Assembly: GCA_018263655.1 (NCBI GenBank)
Contig: JAANWY010000287.1
Coordinates: 1 to 6,845, forward strand
Reading direction: 5' to 3'
From: Anaerolineales bacterium
Lineage (GTDB): Bacteria; Chloroflexota; Anaerolineae; Epilineales; JAANWY01
Length of the DNA stretch: 6,845 nucleotides
This document shows, in pieces, positions 1 to 5,573 of the stretch. The translations under genes and the position numbers were made by a program. The notes under the pieces were generated by a model. The model did not search any database, was not told the DNA's origin, and saw nothing but the letters and a program-made list of their open reading frames with translations. Numbering within the stretch: the first letter of the stretch is position 1; each line of letters starts with the position of its first letter.

Positions 1-1821
1 GCTCGTGCCGGTCGGCCAGCCGATGTGGCTTACCAGGAAGTCATGGGAGGCATGTATGATAGTCTGCGTGACATGTTCCTAGCTGTCACTTCCTACGTGG
101 CCTCGCCGACGGAAACTGAGACCGTCCGCTTCACCGAGGCAGTGGTCGGTTTTCGCCAGCAGCACGATCGGTTTCAGGCGCTGGCGGTGACCCCACAAGA
201 ACTCGCCTGGTCCGAGGAAATCGACCGCTCGTTCGATGAAATCGAAACACTAGGGTCACGTCTCATCAGCAGACGGGATCAGCAACAGACTCAATTTGCC
301 AACTTCGCCGCGACACTTTTCCACGCCGGTCAGGAAATCCTGGTGGGCCAAATCCAGCCTCAGGCAACCCGGAACTTGGCAACGGTCCAGCAGCAAATGC
401 TGGGTAGCCTCAATTTTGCCGTGACCGCGAGTCTACTCATTGCCCTGTCTGTATCCGTCTTAGCCGGCGTCTTGACCGTTCCCCTGCTACGGCAGATGGA
501 CGCCGGCATCTTGGCCCTGCTGCAGGGGGCAGAGCGTGTGGCGATTGGTAAGCTGGACGCGCCAGTACGCGTGCCCGGCCGCAGCGAACTGAGCCAACTG
601 GCCCAGGCGTTCAACGCTATGATGACGGACTTGGCCGCTCGCGAACGTCATCTCAAAGCCCGTCATTCCGAGTTGGAGGCGCTGCGTGAAGTCAGCTTAC
701 AACTGACGAGCACCCTTGACCCGGACCAAGTGCTAGATACTGTAGCTGTCAGCGCCCTAACTCTGGTGGAAGCTACCGAGGTTCACATCTTCGTGGGTGA
801 CACTTCGGGTGACAACCTCAAGTTTGCCGCCAGCGCATGGCGGGACGAGACTGATCACCCCCCATCAAGACAGCCACGACCAGACGGCCTGGTTGCCACA
901 GCCGCCAGCACCGGCCAGCCACAGGTGATCAACCACGCTGACGCACACCCCCTATATGATACTCCAGAGGCGCGCGGCTGGGATATCAAAGCTGCGGCCG
1001 CCTTCCCACTCAGGCTGAGCGAACAGAACTTGGGCGTATTCAACATCTCGTTCGACGACCACTGTACCTTTGGTGAAGATGACCTCCGTATCTTGAGCTT
1101 GCTGGCTGACCAGGCCGCCATTGCCCTGGAGAATGCTCGGCTGTATAAGAGTCTCGCGGACAGGGGGTCGCGACTGCACACGCTAGCCGAGAAGCTGGCG
1201 CACGTCCAAGAAGAAGAGCGCAAGCTGGTCGGCCTGGATTTGCACGATGGTCTGACCCAACTGCTGCTGAGTGCCAACATGCATCTAAACACGCTGGCCG
1301 ACCTGTCCGATGGGCTCCGGAATCAGGCCAGAACGGAACTTGCTATGACTCGCGCCCGCCTTCGTGAAGCCATCGAGGAAGCCCGGCGGGTCGTCTCGGA
1401 GCTTCGCCCAACCGCCCTCGAAGAGTTTGGCTTGGTTGGTGGGCTGCGGCATTACGTTACGGAGACGGCGCAAGTTGAGAACTGGGAGGTTGACTTCGTC
1501 GCTGAGCCGGCCCGGGTGAAGTTGGCGCCGGCCATCGAGACAGCCATCTTTCGGATCACCCAGGAGGCGCTCAGCAACGCTCGCAAGCATGCCGGCGCAA
1601 CCAAGATGCGTGTCAGTCTGCAAGCCACGGAGACCGATGTAACCCTCAGTGTGCAGGACTGGGGCCGTGGGTTCGATCCGGCCGCCATTTCAGAGGAAGA
1701 TCAGCAACTGGGCCTGGTTGGCATGCACGAGCGGGCCGCTCTGTTAGGTGGGGAGTGTCAGATCGAAAGCCAGCCGGGCCAGGGTGCGCGGGTCTGGGTA
1801 CGGGTACCAATTCAACAATGA
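1..1821 (+). CDS. Sensor histidine kinase, NarX/DegS (HisKA_3) type with HAMP and GAF domains, 5'-truncated
   Basis: The frame is open to the left edge, so the true start lies upstream; residues here are numbered from the GTG at 25. Residues 1-129 look helical and probably form an extracytoplasmic sensor bundle whose first membrane helix is cut off. A membrane helix lies at about 130-154, followed by HAMP (about 155-207), GAF (about 229-372), the HisKA_3 dimerisation region and an HATPase domain. His407 sits in LDLHDGLTQ, the HDxxxQ motif in which His is phosphorylated and Asp408/Gln412 usually support phosphatase activity. SELRP (458-462) is a conserved stretch typical of the family. ATP-site motifs are Asn518 (N box, EALSNARKHA), DWGRGFD (545-551) and GLVGMHERA (563-571). 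It should autophosphorylate at the membrane and pass phosphate to the regulator encoded 9 nt downstream. The signal sensed cannot be read from the sequence. Family call is firm; completeness is not. Confidence 0.95.
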   Translation, partial: ARAGRPADVAYQEVMGGMYDSLRDMFLAVTSYVASPTETETVRFTEAVVGFRQQHDRFQALAVTPQELAWSEEIDRSFDEIETLGSRLISRRDQQQTQFANFAATLFHAGQEILVGQIQPQATRNLATVQQQMLGSLNFAVTASLLIALSVSVLAGVLTVPLLRQMDAGILALLQGAERVAIGKLDAPVRVPGRSELSQLAQAFNAMMTDLAARERHLKARHSELEALREVSLQLTSTLDPDQVLDTVAVSALTLVEATEVHIFVGDTSGDNLKFAASAWRDETDHPPSRQPRPDGLVATAASTGQPQVINHADAHPLYDTPEARGWDIKAAAAFPLRLSEQNLGVFNISFDDHCTFGEDDLRILSLLADQAAIALENARLYKSLADRGSRLHTLAEKLAHVQEEERKLVGLDLHDGLTQLLLSANMHLNTLADLSDGLRNQARTELAMTRARLREAIEEARRVVSELRPTALEEFGLVGGLRHYVTETAQVENWEVDFVAEPARVKLAPAIETAIFRITQEALSNARKHAGATKMRVSLQATETDVTLSVQDWGRGFDPAAISEEDQQLGLVGMHERAALLGGECQIESQPGQGARVWVRVPIQQ

Positions 1822-1830
1822 GGAGAACAG

Positions 1831-2496
1831 GTGACTGAGCCCGACAAACCAGATATCACGATCCTGATTGCCGACGACCACACGATGGTGCGCGAGGGCT
1901 TGTGCAGCATGCTGAACGCGCCCGGATTGCACATCGTCGGGGAGGCCGGCAATGGTCGTGAGGCTGTTGAGCAGGTCAAGGCTCTGGCCCCAGACGTTGT
2001 GTTGATGGACATCCGCATGCCCGATATGGACGGCATTGAAGCACTCGAGGCTATCCGGAATGCCGAGTCTCCTACGCGGGTGATTATGGTCACCACGTAT
2101 CGGAGCGCCGCCTATCTCCTACGCGCCCTGGCGGCCGGCGCAGCCGGCTTCGTCCTGAAAGACATTCCCCGCGACGCGTTGCTGGCCACTGTGCGGGCTG
2201 TAGCTACTGGCGCCACAGAGGTCGATCACCAGTTCCTCCAACGGGCACTGCGTGACCTGAACGAGGCTAATGAGCTGTCTGTGGAAGACACGGAGTTGCC
2301 AGAAGAACTGACCCCCCGTGAGATGGATGTCCTGTGGCTGCTTGCAGAGGGCCTGACTAACTCAGCTATCGCTCAGGCACTCGGCCTAAGCCCGGGTACA
2401 ATCAAGGGCTATGTGCAAACTATCCTCCAAAAACTCAACGCCGCCGATCGCACCCAAGCTGCCGTGAAGGCCGTTCGCATGGGTCTGGTGAAATAA
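1831..2496 (+). CDS. NarL/FixJ-family response regulator (receiver + LuxR-type HTH)
   Basis: This 221-residue protein has the normal length and layout of a NarL-type transcription factor. The receiver domain (about 9-125) has the acidic pair Asp15/Asp16, the phosphorylated Asp60 in LMDIRMPDMDG, Thr88/Thr89 and Lys110 in GFVLKD. A linker leads to a LuxR-type helix-turn-helix at about 158-215, starting LTPREMDVLWLLAEG; the recognition helix is around SPGTIKGYVQTILQKL. The GTG start is supported by AGGAG at 1821-1825, 5 nt upstream, and by the receiver beginning soon after. The 9-nt gap from the kinase stop implies co-transcription and partnership. Phosphorylation should drive dimerisation and DNA binding. 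Targets are not visible: I found no clear paired operator in the 95 bp before the permease gene. Control of the neighbouring transporter is inferred from position only. Confidence 0.95.
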   Translation: MTEPDKPDITILIADDHTMVREGLCSMLNAPGLHIVGEAGNGREAVEQVKALAPDVVLMDIRMPDMDGIEALEAIRNAESPTRVIMVTTYRSAAYLLRALAAGAAGFVLKDIPRDALLATVRAVATGATEVDHQFLQRALRDLNEANELSVEDTELPEELTPREMDVLWLLAEGLTNSAIAQALGLSPGTIKGYVQTILQKLNAADRTQAAVKAVRMGLVK

Positions 2497-2540
2497 CTAT
2501 CCCCCCCCGTGAACCACCCCTCCAAATAGAGGGGGGAAAA
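2497..2540. other. C8 tract and GC hairpin after the two-component genes
   Basis: Directly after the regulator stop is a run of eight C (2501-2508). CCCCTC (2517-2522) pairs with GAGGGG (2529-2534) around a 6-nt loop. The run of six G (2531-2536) could instead pair with the C8 run, giving two alternative folds. AAAA, not a T-tract, follows, so it is not a standard intrinsic terminator. It may still end or stabilise the kinase/regulator transcript, but this is uncertain. Confidence 0.4.
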
Positions 2541-2557
2541 CCCGTCATCTGGTAGTG

Positions 2558-2591
2558 TTGTCAGGCCGCCCTTTGTGGTATACTGAATGGA
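2558..2591 (+). promoter_or_regulatory. Extended -10 promoter of the MalG-type gene, predicted leaderless
   Basis: TGgTATACT at 2576-2584 is an extended -10 element with five of six consensus bases in the hexamer. TTGTCA at 2558-2563 could be a -35 box, but the 15-bp spacer is short. Seven bases separate the hexamer from the ATG at 2592, so the start site predicted from normal -10 geometry is about 2591. No Shine-Dalgarno sequence lies upstream of the ATG, which fits a leaderless mRNA. Confidence 0.65.
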
Positions 2592-3485
2592 ATGAGCCAG
2601 ACCACTTCCGTTAGCGTGCGCCCCCCGTCAGGTACCGCTTGGCTTTCCCCACGTGTTGTCAAGTACTTGCGCCGTGTTATTCTTTATGTACTCCTTATCT
2701 TGGCCGTGCTCTGGGCGGTATTACCGATGTTCTGGGTTTTCGTTTCCTCCATCAAGCCCGATACGGAAACGTACGCCTTCGAGCAGACCATCTTGCCGCG
2801 TCACCCAACGTTGCAAAACTACGTCACGCTGTTCCGCATCACACAGTTTGGTCGTTGGTTGAAGAACAGCGCCATCCTGTCTACATTGACCACACTGCTG
2901 GTGATCGCCTTCTCGGCCACGGCGGCCTACGCTATGACGCGCTTCCGCTTTCGCCTTTTCGACCTCTTGGGGCGGATGACGCTGCTGGCCTACATGATGC
3001 CGCCCATTATTCTCGTGGTGCCCATTTTCTTTGTGCTTTTTCAGCTTGGGCTGACTAACTCTCGCATTGGGTTGCTGCTCGTTTACACCGGTATTCGGCT
3101 GCCCGTCGGATTGTGGATGCTGCGCTCGTATTTTCAAGGCATCCCGATAGAACTAGAGGAAGCGGCCATGATAGATGGCGCCACCCGCTTCGAGGCATTC
3201 CGCAAAGTAATCCTGCCGCAGGCAATGCCGGGCATGATATCGACGGGCATCTTCACCTTCAGCGTCACCTGGCAAGAGTTCCTGTTTGCTTCGATCTTGA
3301 TTTTCAGTGCCAAGAAGCAGACGTTGAGCGCCGGCGTGTCCACGTTTCTTTCTGAGGACTGGATATACTCCTGGGGCGTGCTGATGGCCGCCGGGGTGAT
3401 GATCAGCTTGCCGTTGGCGGTCTTCTACATCTTCCTGCAGCGCTATCTCATTGCCGGCTGGGGCGGCGGCGCGATGAAGGGATAG
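2592..3485 (+). CDS. CUT1-family sugar ABC transporter permease, MalG type
   Basis: This 297-residue inner-membrane subunit has about six membrane helices (roughly 29-51, 95-116, 128-150, 158-178, 216-238, 260-282). The cytoplasmic coupling loop EEAAMIDGA...ILP (189-209) is the EAA motif that docks the ATPase. SSIKP (52-56) after helix 1 and the C-terminal GGGAMKG tail are typical of MalG-type proteins. It should pair with the MalF-type permease at 5574-6527 and take substrate from the lipoprotein at 4096-5505. The ATG at 2592 is preferred because it lies just past a strong -10 element and the length matches the family; no ribosome-binding site precedes it, and the next in-frame candidate (GTG at 2616) has none either. 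Unusually it comes before the receptor gene and is separated from it by about 610 bp. The substrate is unknown. Confidence 0.94.
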   Translation: MSQTTSVSVRPPSGTAWLSPRVVKYLRRVILYVLLILAVLWAVLPMFWVFVSSIKPDTETYAFEQTILPRHPTLQNYVTLFRITQFGRWLKNSAILSTLTTLLVIAFSATAAYAMTRFRFRLFDLLGRMTLLAYMMPPIILVVPIFFVLFQLGLTNSRIGLLLVYTGIRLPVGLWMLRSYFQGIPIELEEAAMIDGATRFEAFRKVILPQAMPGMISTGIFTFSVTWQEFLFASILIFSAKKQTLSAGVSTFLSEDWIYSWGVLMAAGVMISLPLAVFYIFLQRYLIAGWGGGAMKG

Positions 3486-3508
3486 GCAGCTATGTCGGTT
3501 GTGGATTC

Positions 3509-3541
3509 GGATTGCACATTGGTTTTGGCAAATCGCAATCC
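3509..3541. repeat. Short hairpin overlapping the left end of the composite repeat
   Basis: GGATTGC (3509-3515) is complementary to GCAATCC (3535-3541). An inner ATT/AAT match extends the stem around a loop containing GGTTTTGG. The right arm overlaps AAATCGCAA, which can instead pair with a sequence 124 bp downstream, so the two folds exclude each other. Confidence 0.5.
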
Positions 3542-3670
3542 AGGTTCGTAGTCAGCCACGGAGGCGAAGCCGGAGTGGCGTCCCGGCGTCCTGCGGTACT
3601 ACGCCGGCACTCCACTGCGTTCCGGACGGATGTGCGCATCCGCGCTCACTACGAACGGGCTTTGCGATTT
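3530..3670. repeat. Composite inverted-repeat element (MITE-like or structured RNA)
   Basis: The ends are inverted: AAATCGCAA (3530-3538) pairs with TTGCGATTT (3662-3670), and after a 5-by-5 nt mismatch GTTCGTAGT (3544-3552) pairs with ACTACGAAC (3648-3656). Inside are two further hairpins. GGAGTG/CACTCC (3572-3577/3608-3613) with CCGGCGT/ACGCCGG (3583-3589/3601-3607) forms a 13-bp stem with a 5-nt bulge. CGGATG/CATCCG (3627-3632/3637-3642) closes a TGCG loop. Such nesting is unlikely by chance and suggests a small non-autonomous mobile repeat or structured RNA. No transposase or clear target-site duplication is visible. Confidence 0.75.
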
Positions 3671-3677
3671 ACCGAGT

Positions 3678-3776
3678 CTATGGGGATTCCAGAATTTAAA
3701 ACCTCCCAAAAACCTAAAGATTTCCAGGGGAAATAGGCCGTTTTTGGGAGGTTTATTTCCCTGGAAGTCCCTATGG
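3678..3776. repeat. Large hairpin/cruciform with 15-bp arms and a palindromic loop
   Basis: The inner stem is perfect: AAACCTCCCAAAAAC (3699-3713) with GTTTTTGGGAGGTTT (3740-3754). An outer stem pairs CTATGGGGATTCCAG (3678-3692) with 3761-3776, with a bulged G at 3767 and two G-T pairs; a symmetric 6-by-6 nt mismatch separates the stems. The loop carries its own small palindrome, TTTCC-AGG-GGAAA (3721-3733). That loop is also nearly complementary to the 3' arm (TATTTCCCTGGAAGT, 3754-3768), so a pseudoknot or switch fold is possible. It could act as a terminator, an mRNA stabiliser or a mobile repeat; no T-tract follows the right arm. Confidence 0.8.
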
Positions 3777-3837
3777 GTTGCAAGTCGGCTGCATATTGCT
3801 TGATCGCATTGCGGCACAAGTGACACTTACCGCTCAG

Positions 3838-3861
3838 CGGCTGGATCGCCAGATCCAGCCG
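3838..3861. repeat. Perfect 10-bp hairpin
   Basis: CGGCTGGATC (3838-3847) pairs with GATCCAGCCG (3852-3861) around the loop GCCA. Outer CTC (3833-3835) and GAG (3862-3864) may extend it past two unpaired bases. TTTT occurs only at 3875-3878, too far away for a standard intrinsic terminator. An overlapping CCGC-TCA-GCGG hairpin (3830-3840) competes with it. Confidence 0.7.
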
Positions 3862-3895
3862 GAGCGAAGTGCGACTTTTACCCTAATGCGTTTGA

Positions 3896-4010
3896 TCACC
3901 GAAGGTCTCCTGCCTGCGCGTCGCACGCAGACAGGCCTGACCGAGGCGAAAGAGGCGAAACGGGCCCTTCGTCAGGCTCAGGACGCCGCTCGGTCGGGAG
4001 ACCTTCGCCC
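3896..4010. repeat. Opposed pair of GGTCtcc-type stem-loop repeats
   Basis: CGAAGGTCTCC (3900-3910) is exactly complementary to GGAGACCTTCG (3997-4007). These are the outer parts of two head-to-head copies of the repeat that recurs at 6572-6731. The left copy is split after CTCCTG (to 3912) and resumes at ACCGAG (3940-3945), with about 27 bp inserted that contains its own palindromes (GCCTG/CAGGC, CTGCG/CGCAG). The right copy is the reverse-strand motif at 3989-4007. ACCGAG on the left also pairs with CTCGGT on the right. The core motif is shared by all six copies in the window. Confidence 0.75.
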
Positions 4011-4080
4011 ATCAAGACTGCGTGTACAAACAGACTACTCGCAGACGTAATCTCAAAGTTGGCGTAAGCCTTAGAGAGGA

Positions 4081-4095
4081 AAGGAGAAAAGCCCA
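4081..4095 (+). promoter_or_regulatory. Ribosome-binding site of the receptor gene
   Basis: AAGGAG at 4081-4086 lies 9 nt before the ATG at 4096. It fixes the start ahead of a textbook lipoprotein signal peptide. This gene has a clear Shine-Dalgarno sequence, unlike the permease gene at 2592. Confidence 0.85.
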
Positions 4096-5505
4096 ATGAA
4101 ACGACTCGCTTGGCTCGTTGTGCTCATCTTGCTGGTGTTGGTTGCGTGTGCTCAACCGGCCCCGCAGACGGTAGAGAAAGAGGTCGTCGTCACCGCCACA
4201 CCGGGACCGGAGACGGGACCCAGAACCCTCACATTCTTCACCACCGAAGCCGACCCTCCTCAGTTGGAGAGTCTGGCAGAGATCATCGACGAATATCACG
4301 AGACCCACCCGGATGTCTTCATCGACGTGGTCACCGGTACGCCGGCCACACGCGGCGCGCGCATCGCCACCCTGCTGGCCGCCGGAGCCGACGCCGGCAT
4401 CTTCGAGATTGAGGCCGCCTTCACCCGACAGTGGGCCGAGGCCGGATACCTCATGCCCCTTGACGACGTCTTTGAGGGCATCGGTGGCGTGGATGAGTAT
4501 GTGCCTGGCAGTTACTATGAACTCAAGGACACCGTCTACGCGCTGCCCTACGCGACCAGCGTTTACGGGCTGTGGTATCGCAAGGACCTGCTCGAGGAAG
4601 CCGGGATCGAGCCGCCTACCAACTATGAAGAGTTGCTGGCGGCGGCGGAGACGCTGACCAAGCCTGGGGAGGGCCTCTACGGCATCGCCCTACCCGGTTC
4701 CACCAACGCCTCGGTCAACTTCTTCTCCACCTTCCTGTGGCAGAATTGCCAGGACTACTTCACGCCCCAGGGAGAGCTCACCTTTGACCAACCCGAGGCG
4801 CTGGAGGCCATCAAGAAATGGGTTGCCCTGACCGAATACGCACCGCCGGGGTTCGAGAACTGGAGCTGGGGGGACCAGATCACGGCTTTTGTCACCGGAC
4901 AGGCGGCAATGAGTGTATACGCTGGTCGGTTAGGGGTGCGTATGCCCGATCAGGCCCCCCATCTCGAGGACCTGGCGGACATTACTCGCCTGCCGTGGTG
5001 CTACGGGGGTGATTGTCCTTACGTCACCTACGGGTCGTGGAGCCGCATCTCCATCGCGGCCAACACCCAGTACCCGGAGACGGCCAAGGACTTCCTGAAG
5101 TTCTTCTTGACGGGAGACCGTCTGGCCCGCTACGACGCTACCGTCATTGGCCACATGGTGCCACCCACCAAAGAGGTGGCCAAGCTTCTGGAAGGCTGGG
5201 ATTCGGACTATGCCAGCCGGCACTCAGACTGGCTAGCCTTCTTCAACAAGGACGCTACCTTCACCAACCACCCGGCCAACAACATGGGCTCTATCGAAGG
5301 CTGCAACTTTGTCAAGAAGGACTATGGGCCACCCTGGGCCGGCCCCGCTTTCTCCAGAGGGGGCATCATTGACCTGATGTTCCAAGACATCTACGTCGGC
5401 GGCAAGGATACTGAAGTCGCCTGGCAGGAAGCGGTGGACAAGATCAAGCAAGCCAGGGAGGAGTGGCTAGCTGAGCATCCCGATTGGGAGCCACCCACCT
5501 ACTGA
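4096..5505 (+). CDS. CUT1-family ABC transporter substrate-binding lipoprotein
   Basis: This 469-residue protein resembles SBP_bac_1/8 (MalE-like) receptors. It starts with a lipoprotein signal: Lys2/Arg3, a hydrophobic core, and the lipobox LVAC with Cys18 as the predicted lipidated residue. The linker after it contains EKEVVVTATP, in Chloroflexota style. Family landmarks follow: a first strand TLTFFTTEADPP (44-55), the FTRQWAEAGYLMPLDD region (109-124), YALPYATSVYGLWYRKDLLEEAG (148-170) including the hinge-region GLWYRKDL, and KDFLKFFLTG (331-340) near the C-terminal half. Aromatic residues are abundant, as in sugar-binding clefts. Four extra Cys (218, 302, 307, 403) are unusual and may form disulfides. 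It should capture ligand outside the membrane and deliver it to the two permeases. The ligand cannot be named; a sugar or oligosaccharide is the family default. Confidence 0.94.
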   Translation: MKRLAWLVVLILLVLVACAQPAPQTVEKEVVVTATPGPETGPRTLTFFTTEADPPQLESLAEIIDEYHETHPDVFIDVVTGTPATRGARIATLLAAGADAGIFEIEAAFTRQWAEAGYLMPLDDVFEGIGGVDEYVPGSYYELKDTVYALPYATSVYGLWYRKDLLEEAGIEPPTNYEELLAAAETLTKPGEGLYGIALPGSTNASVNFFSTFLWQNCQDYFTPQGELTFDQPEALEAIKKWVALTEYAPPGFENWSWGDQITAFVTGQAAMSVYAGRLGVRMPDQAPHLEDLADITRLPWCYGGDCPYVTYGSWSRISIAANTQYPETAKDFLKFFLTGDRLARYDATVIGHMVPPTKEVAKLLEGWDSDYASRHSDWLAFFNKDATFTNHPANNMGSIEGCNFVKKDYGPPWAGPAFSRGGIIDLMFQDIYVGGKDTEVAWQEAVDKIKQAREEWLAEHPDWEPPTY

Positions 5506-5520
5506 TTGTCTTCCTCTACC

Positions 5521-5554
5521 CGGGGCGGCGTCTGGGAAACCAGACGCCGCCCCG
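5521..5554 (+). terminator. Perfect 15-bp GC hairpin with GAAA tetraloop between receptor and permease genes
   Basis: 5521-5535 (CGGGGCGGCGTCTGG) is exactly complementary to 5540-5554, closing a GAAA (GNRA) loop. TTGCTG follows, so the T-tract is poor. A hairpin in this place commonly protects or partly ends the receptor mRNA, so that receptor is made in excess over permease. It ends only 6 nt before the permease's ribosome-binding site. Partial termination, 3'-end protection and reduced ribosome access are all possible. Confidence 0.8.
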
Positions 5555-5560
5555 TTGCTG

Positions 5561-5573
5561 AAAGGTGACGTTC
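5561..5573 (+). promoter_or_regulatory. Ribosome-binding site that decides the MalF-type start
   Basis: AAAGGTGA (5561-5568) matches part of the AAGGAGGTGA consensus and lies 5 nt before the ATG at 5574. The in-frame GTG at 5565 falls inside this site and so is unlikely to be the start. Confidence 0.75.

Larger units (their letters stand above)
3486..4095. other. 610-bp intergenic region filled with palindromic repeats
   Basis: No credible gene is visible. The short open frames here lack ribosome-binding sites and run through inverted repeats. The region holds, in order, a composite inverted-repeat element (3530-3670), a large hairpin (3678-3776), a 10-bp hairpin (3838-3861) and two opposed GGTCtcc-type elements (3896-4010). 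The last part carries the receptor gene's ribosome-binding site (AAGGAG, 4081-4086). I found no convincing -35/-10 pair for that gene, so it may be read from the promoter upstream of 2592 or from an atypical one. Confidence 0.8.

Noticed and set aside
855..1292. Long minus-strand frame opposite the kinase
   Set aside because: Antisense to a gene with clear domain motifs; composition is that of a GC-rich shadow frame and there is no ribosome-binding site.
2587..2595. Two-codon frame ATG-GAA-TGA overlapping the start of the MalG-type gene
   Set aside because: It has no ribosome-binding site, and the predicted transcription start (about 2591) lies after its ATG; most likely chance.
3778..4050. 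A 90-codon + strand open frame in the intergenic region, starting with TTG
   Set aside because: It has no ribosome-binding site, runs through several palindromic repeats, and its product shows no recognisable domain; it looks like translated repeat sequence.
4025..4053. TACAAA/TAATCT as promoter elements for the receptor gene
   Set aside because: Neither matches a spaced -35/-10 pair well enough to call.
5565..5573. GTG at 5565 as the start of the MalF-type permease
   Set aside because: It lies inside AAAGGTGA, which is correctly spaced for the ATG at 5574.
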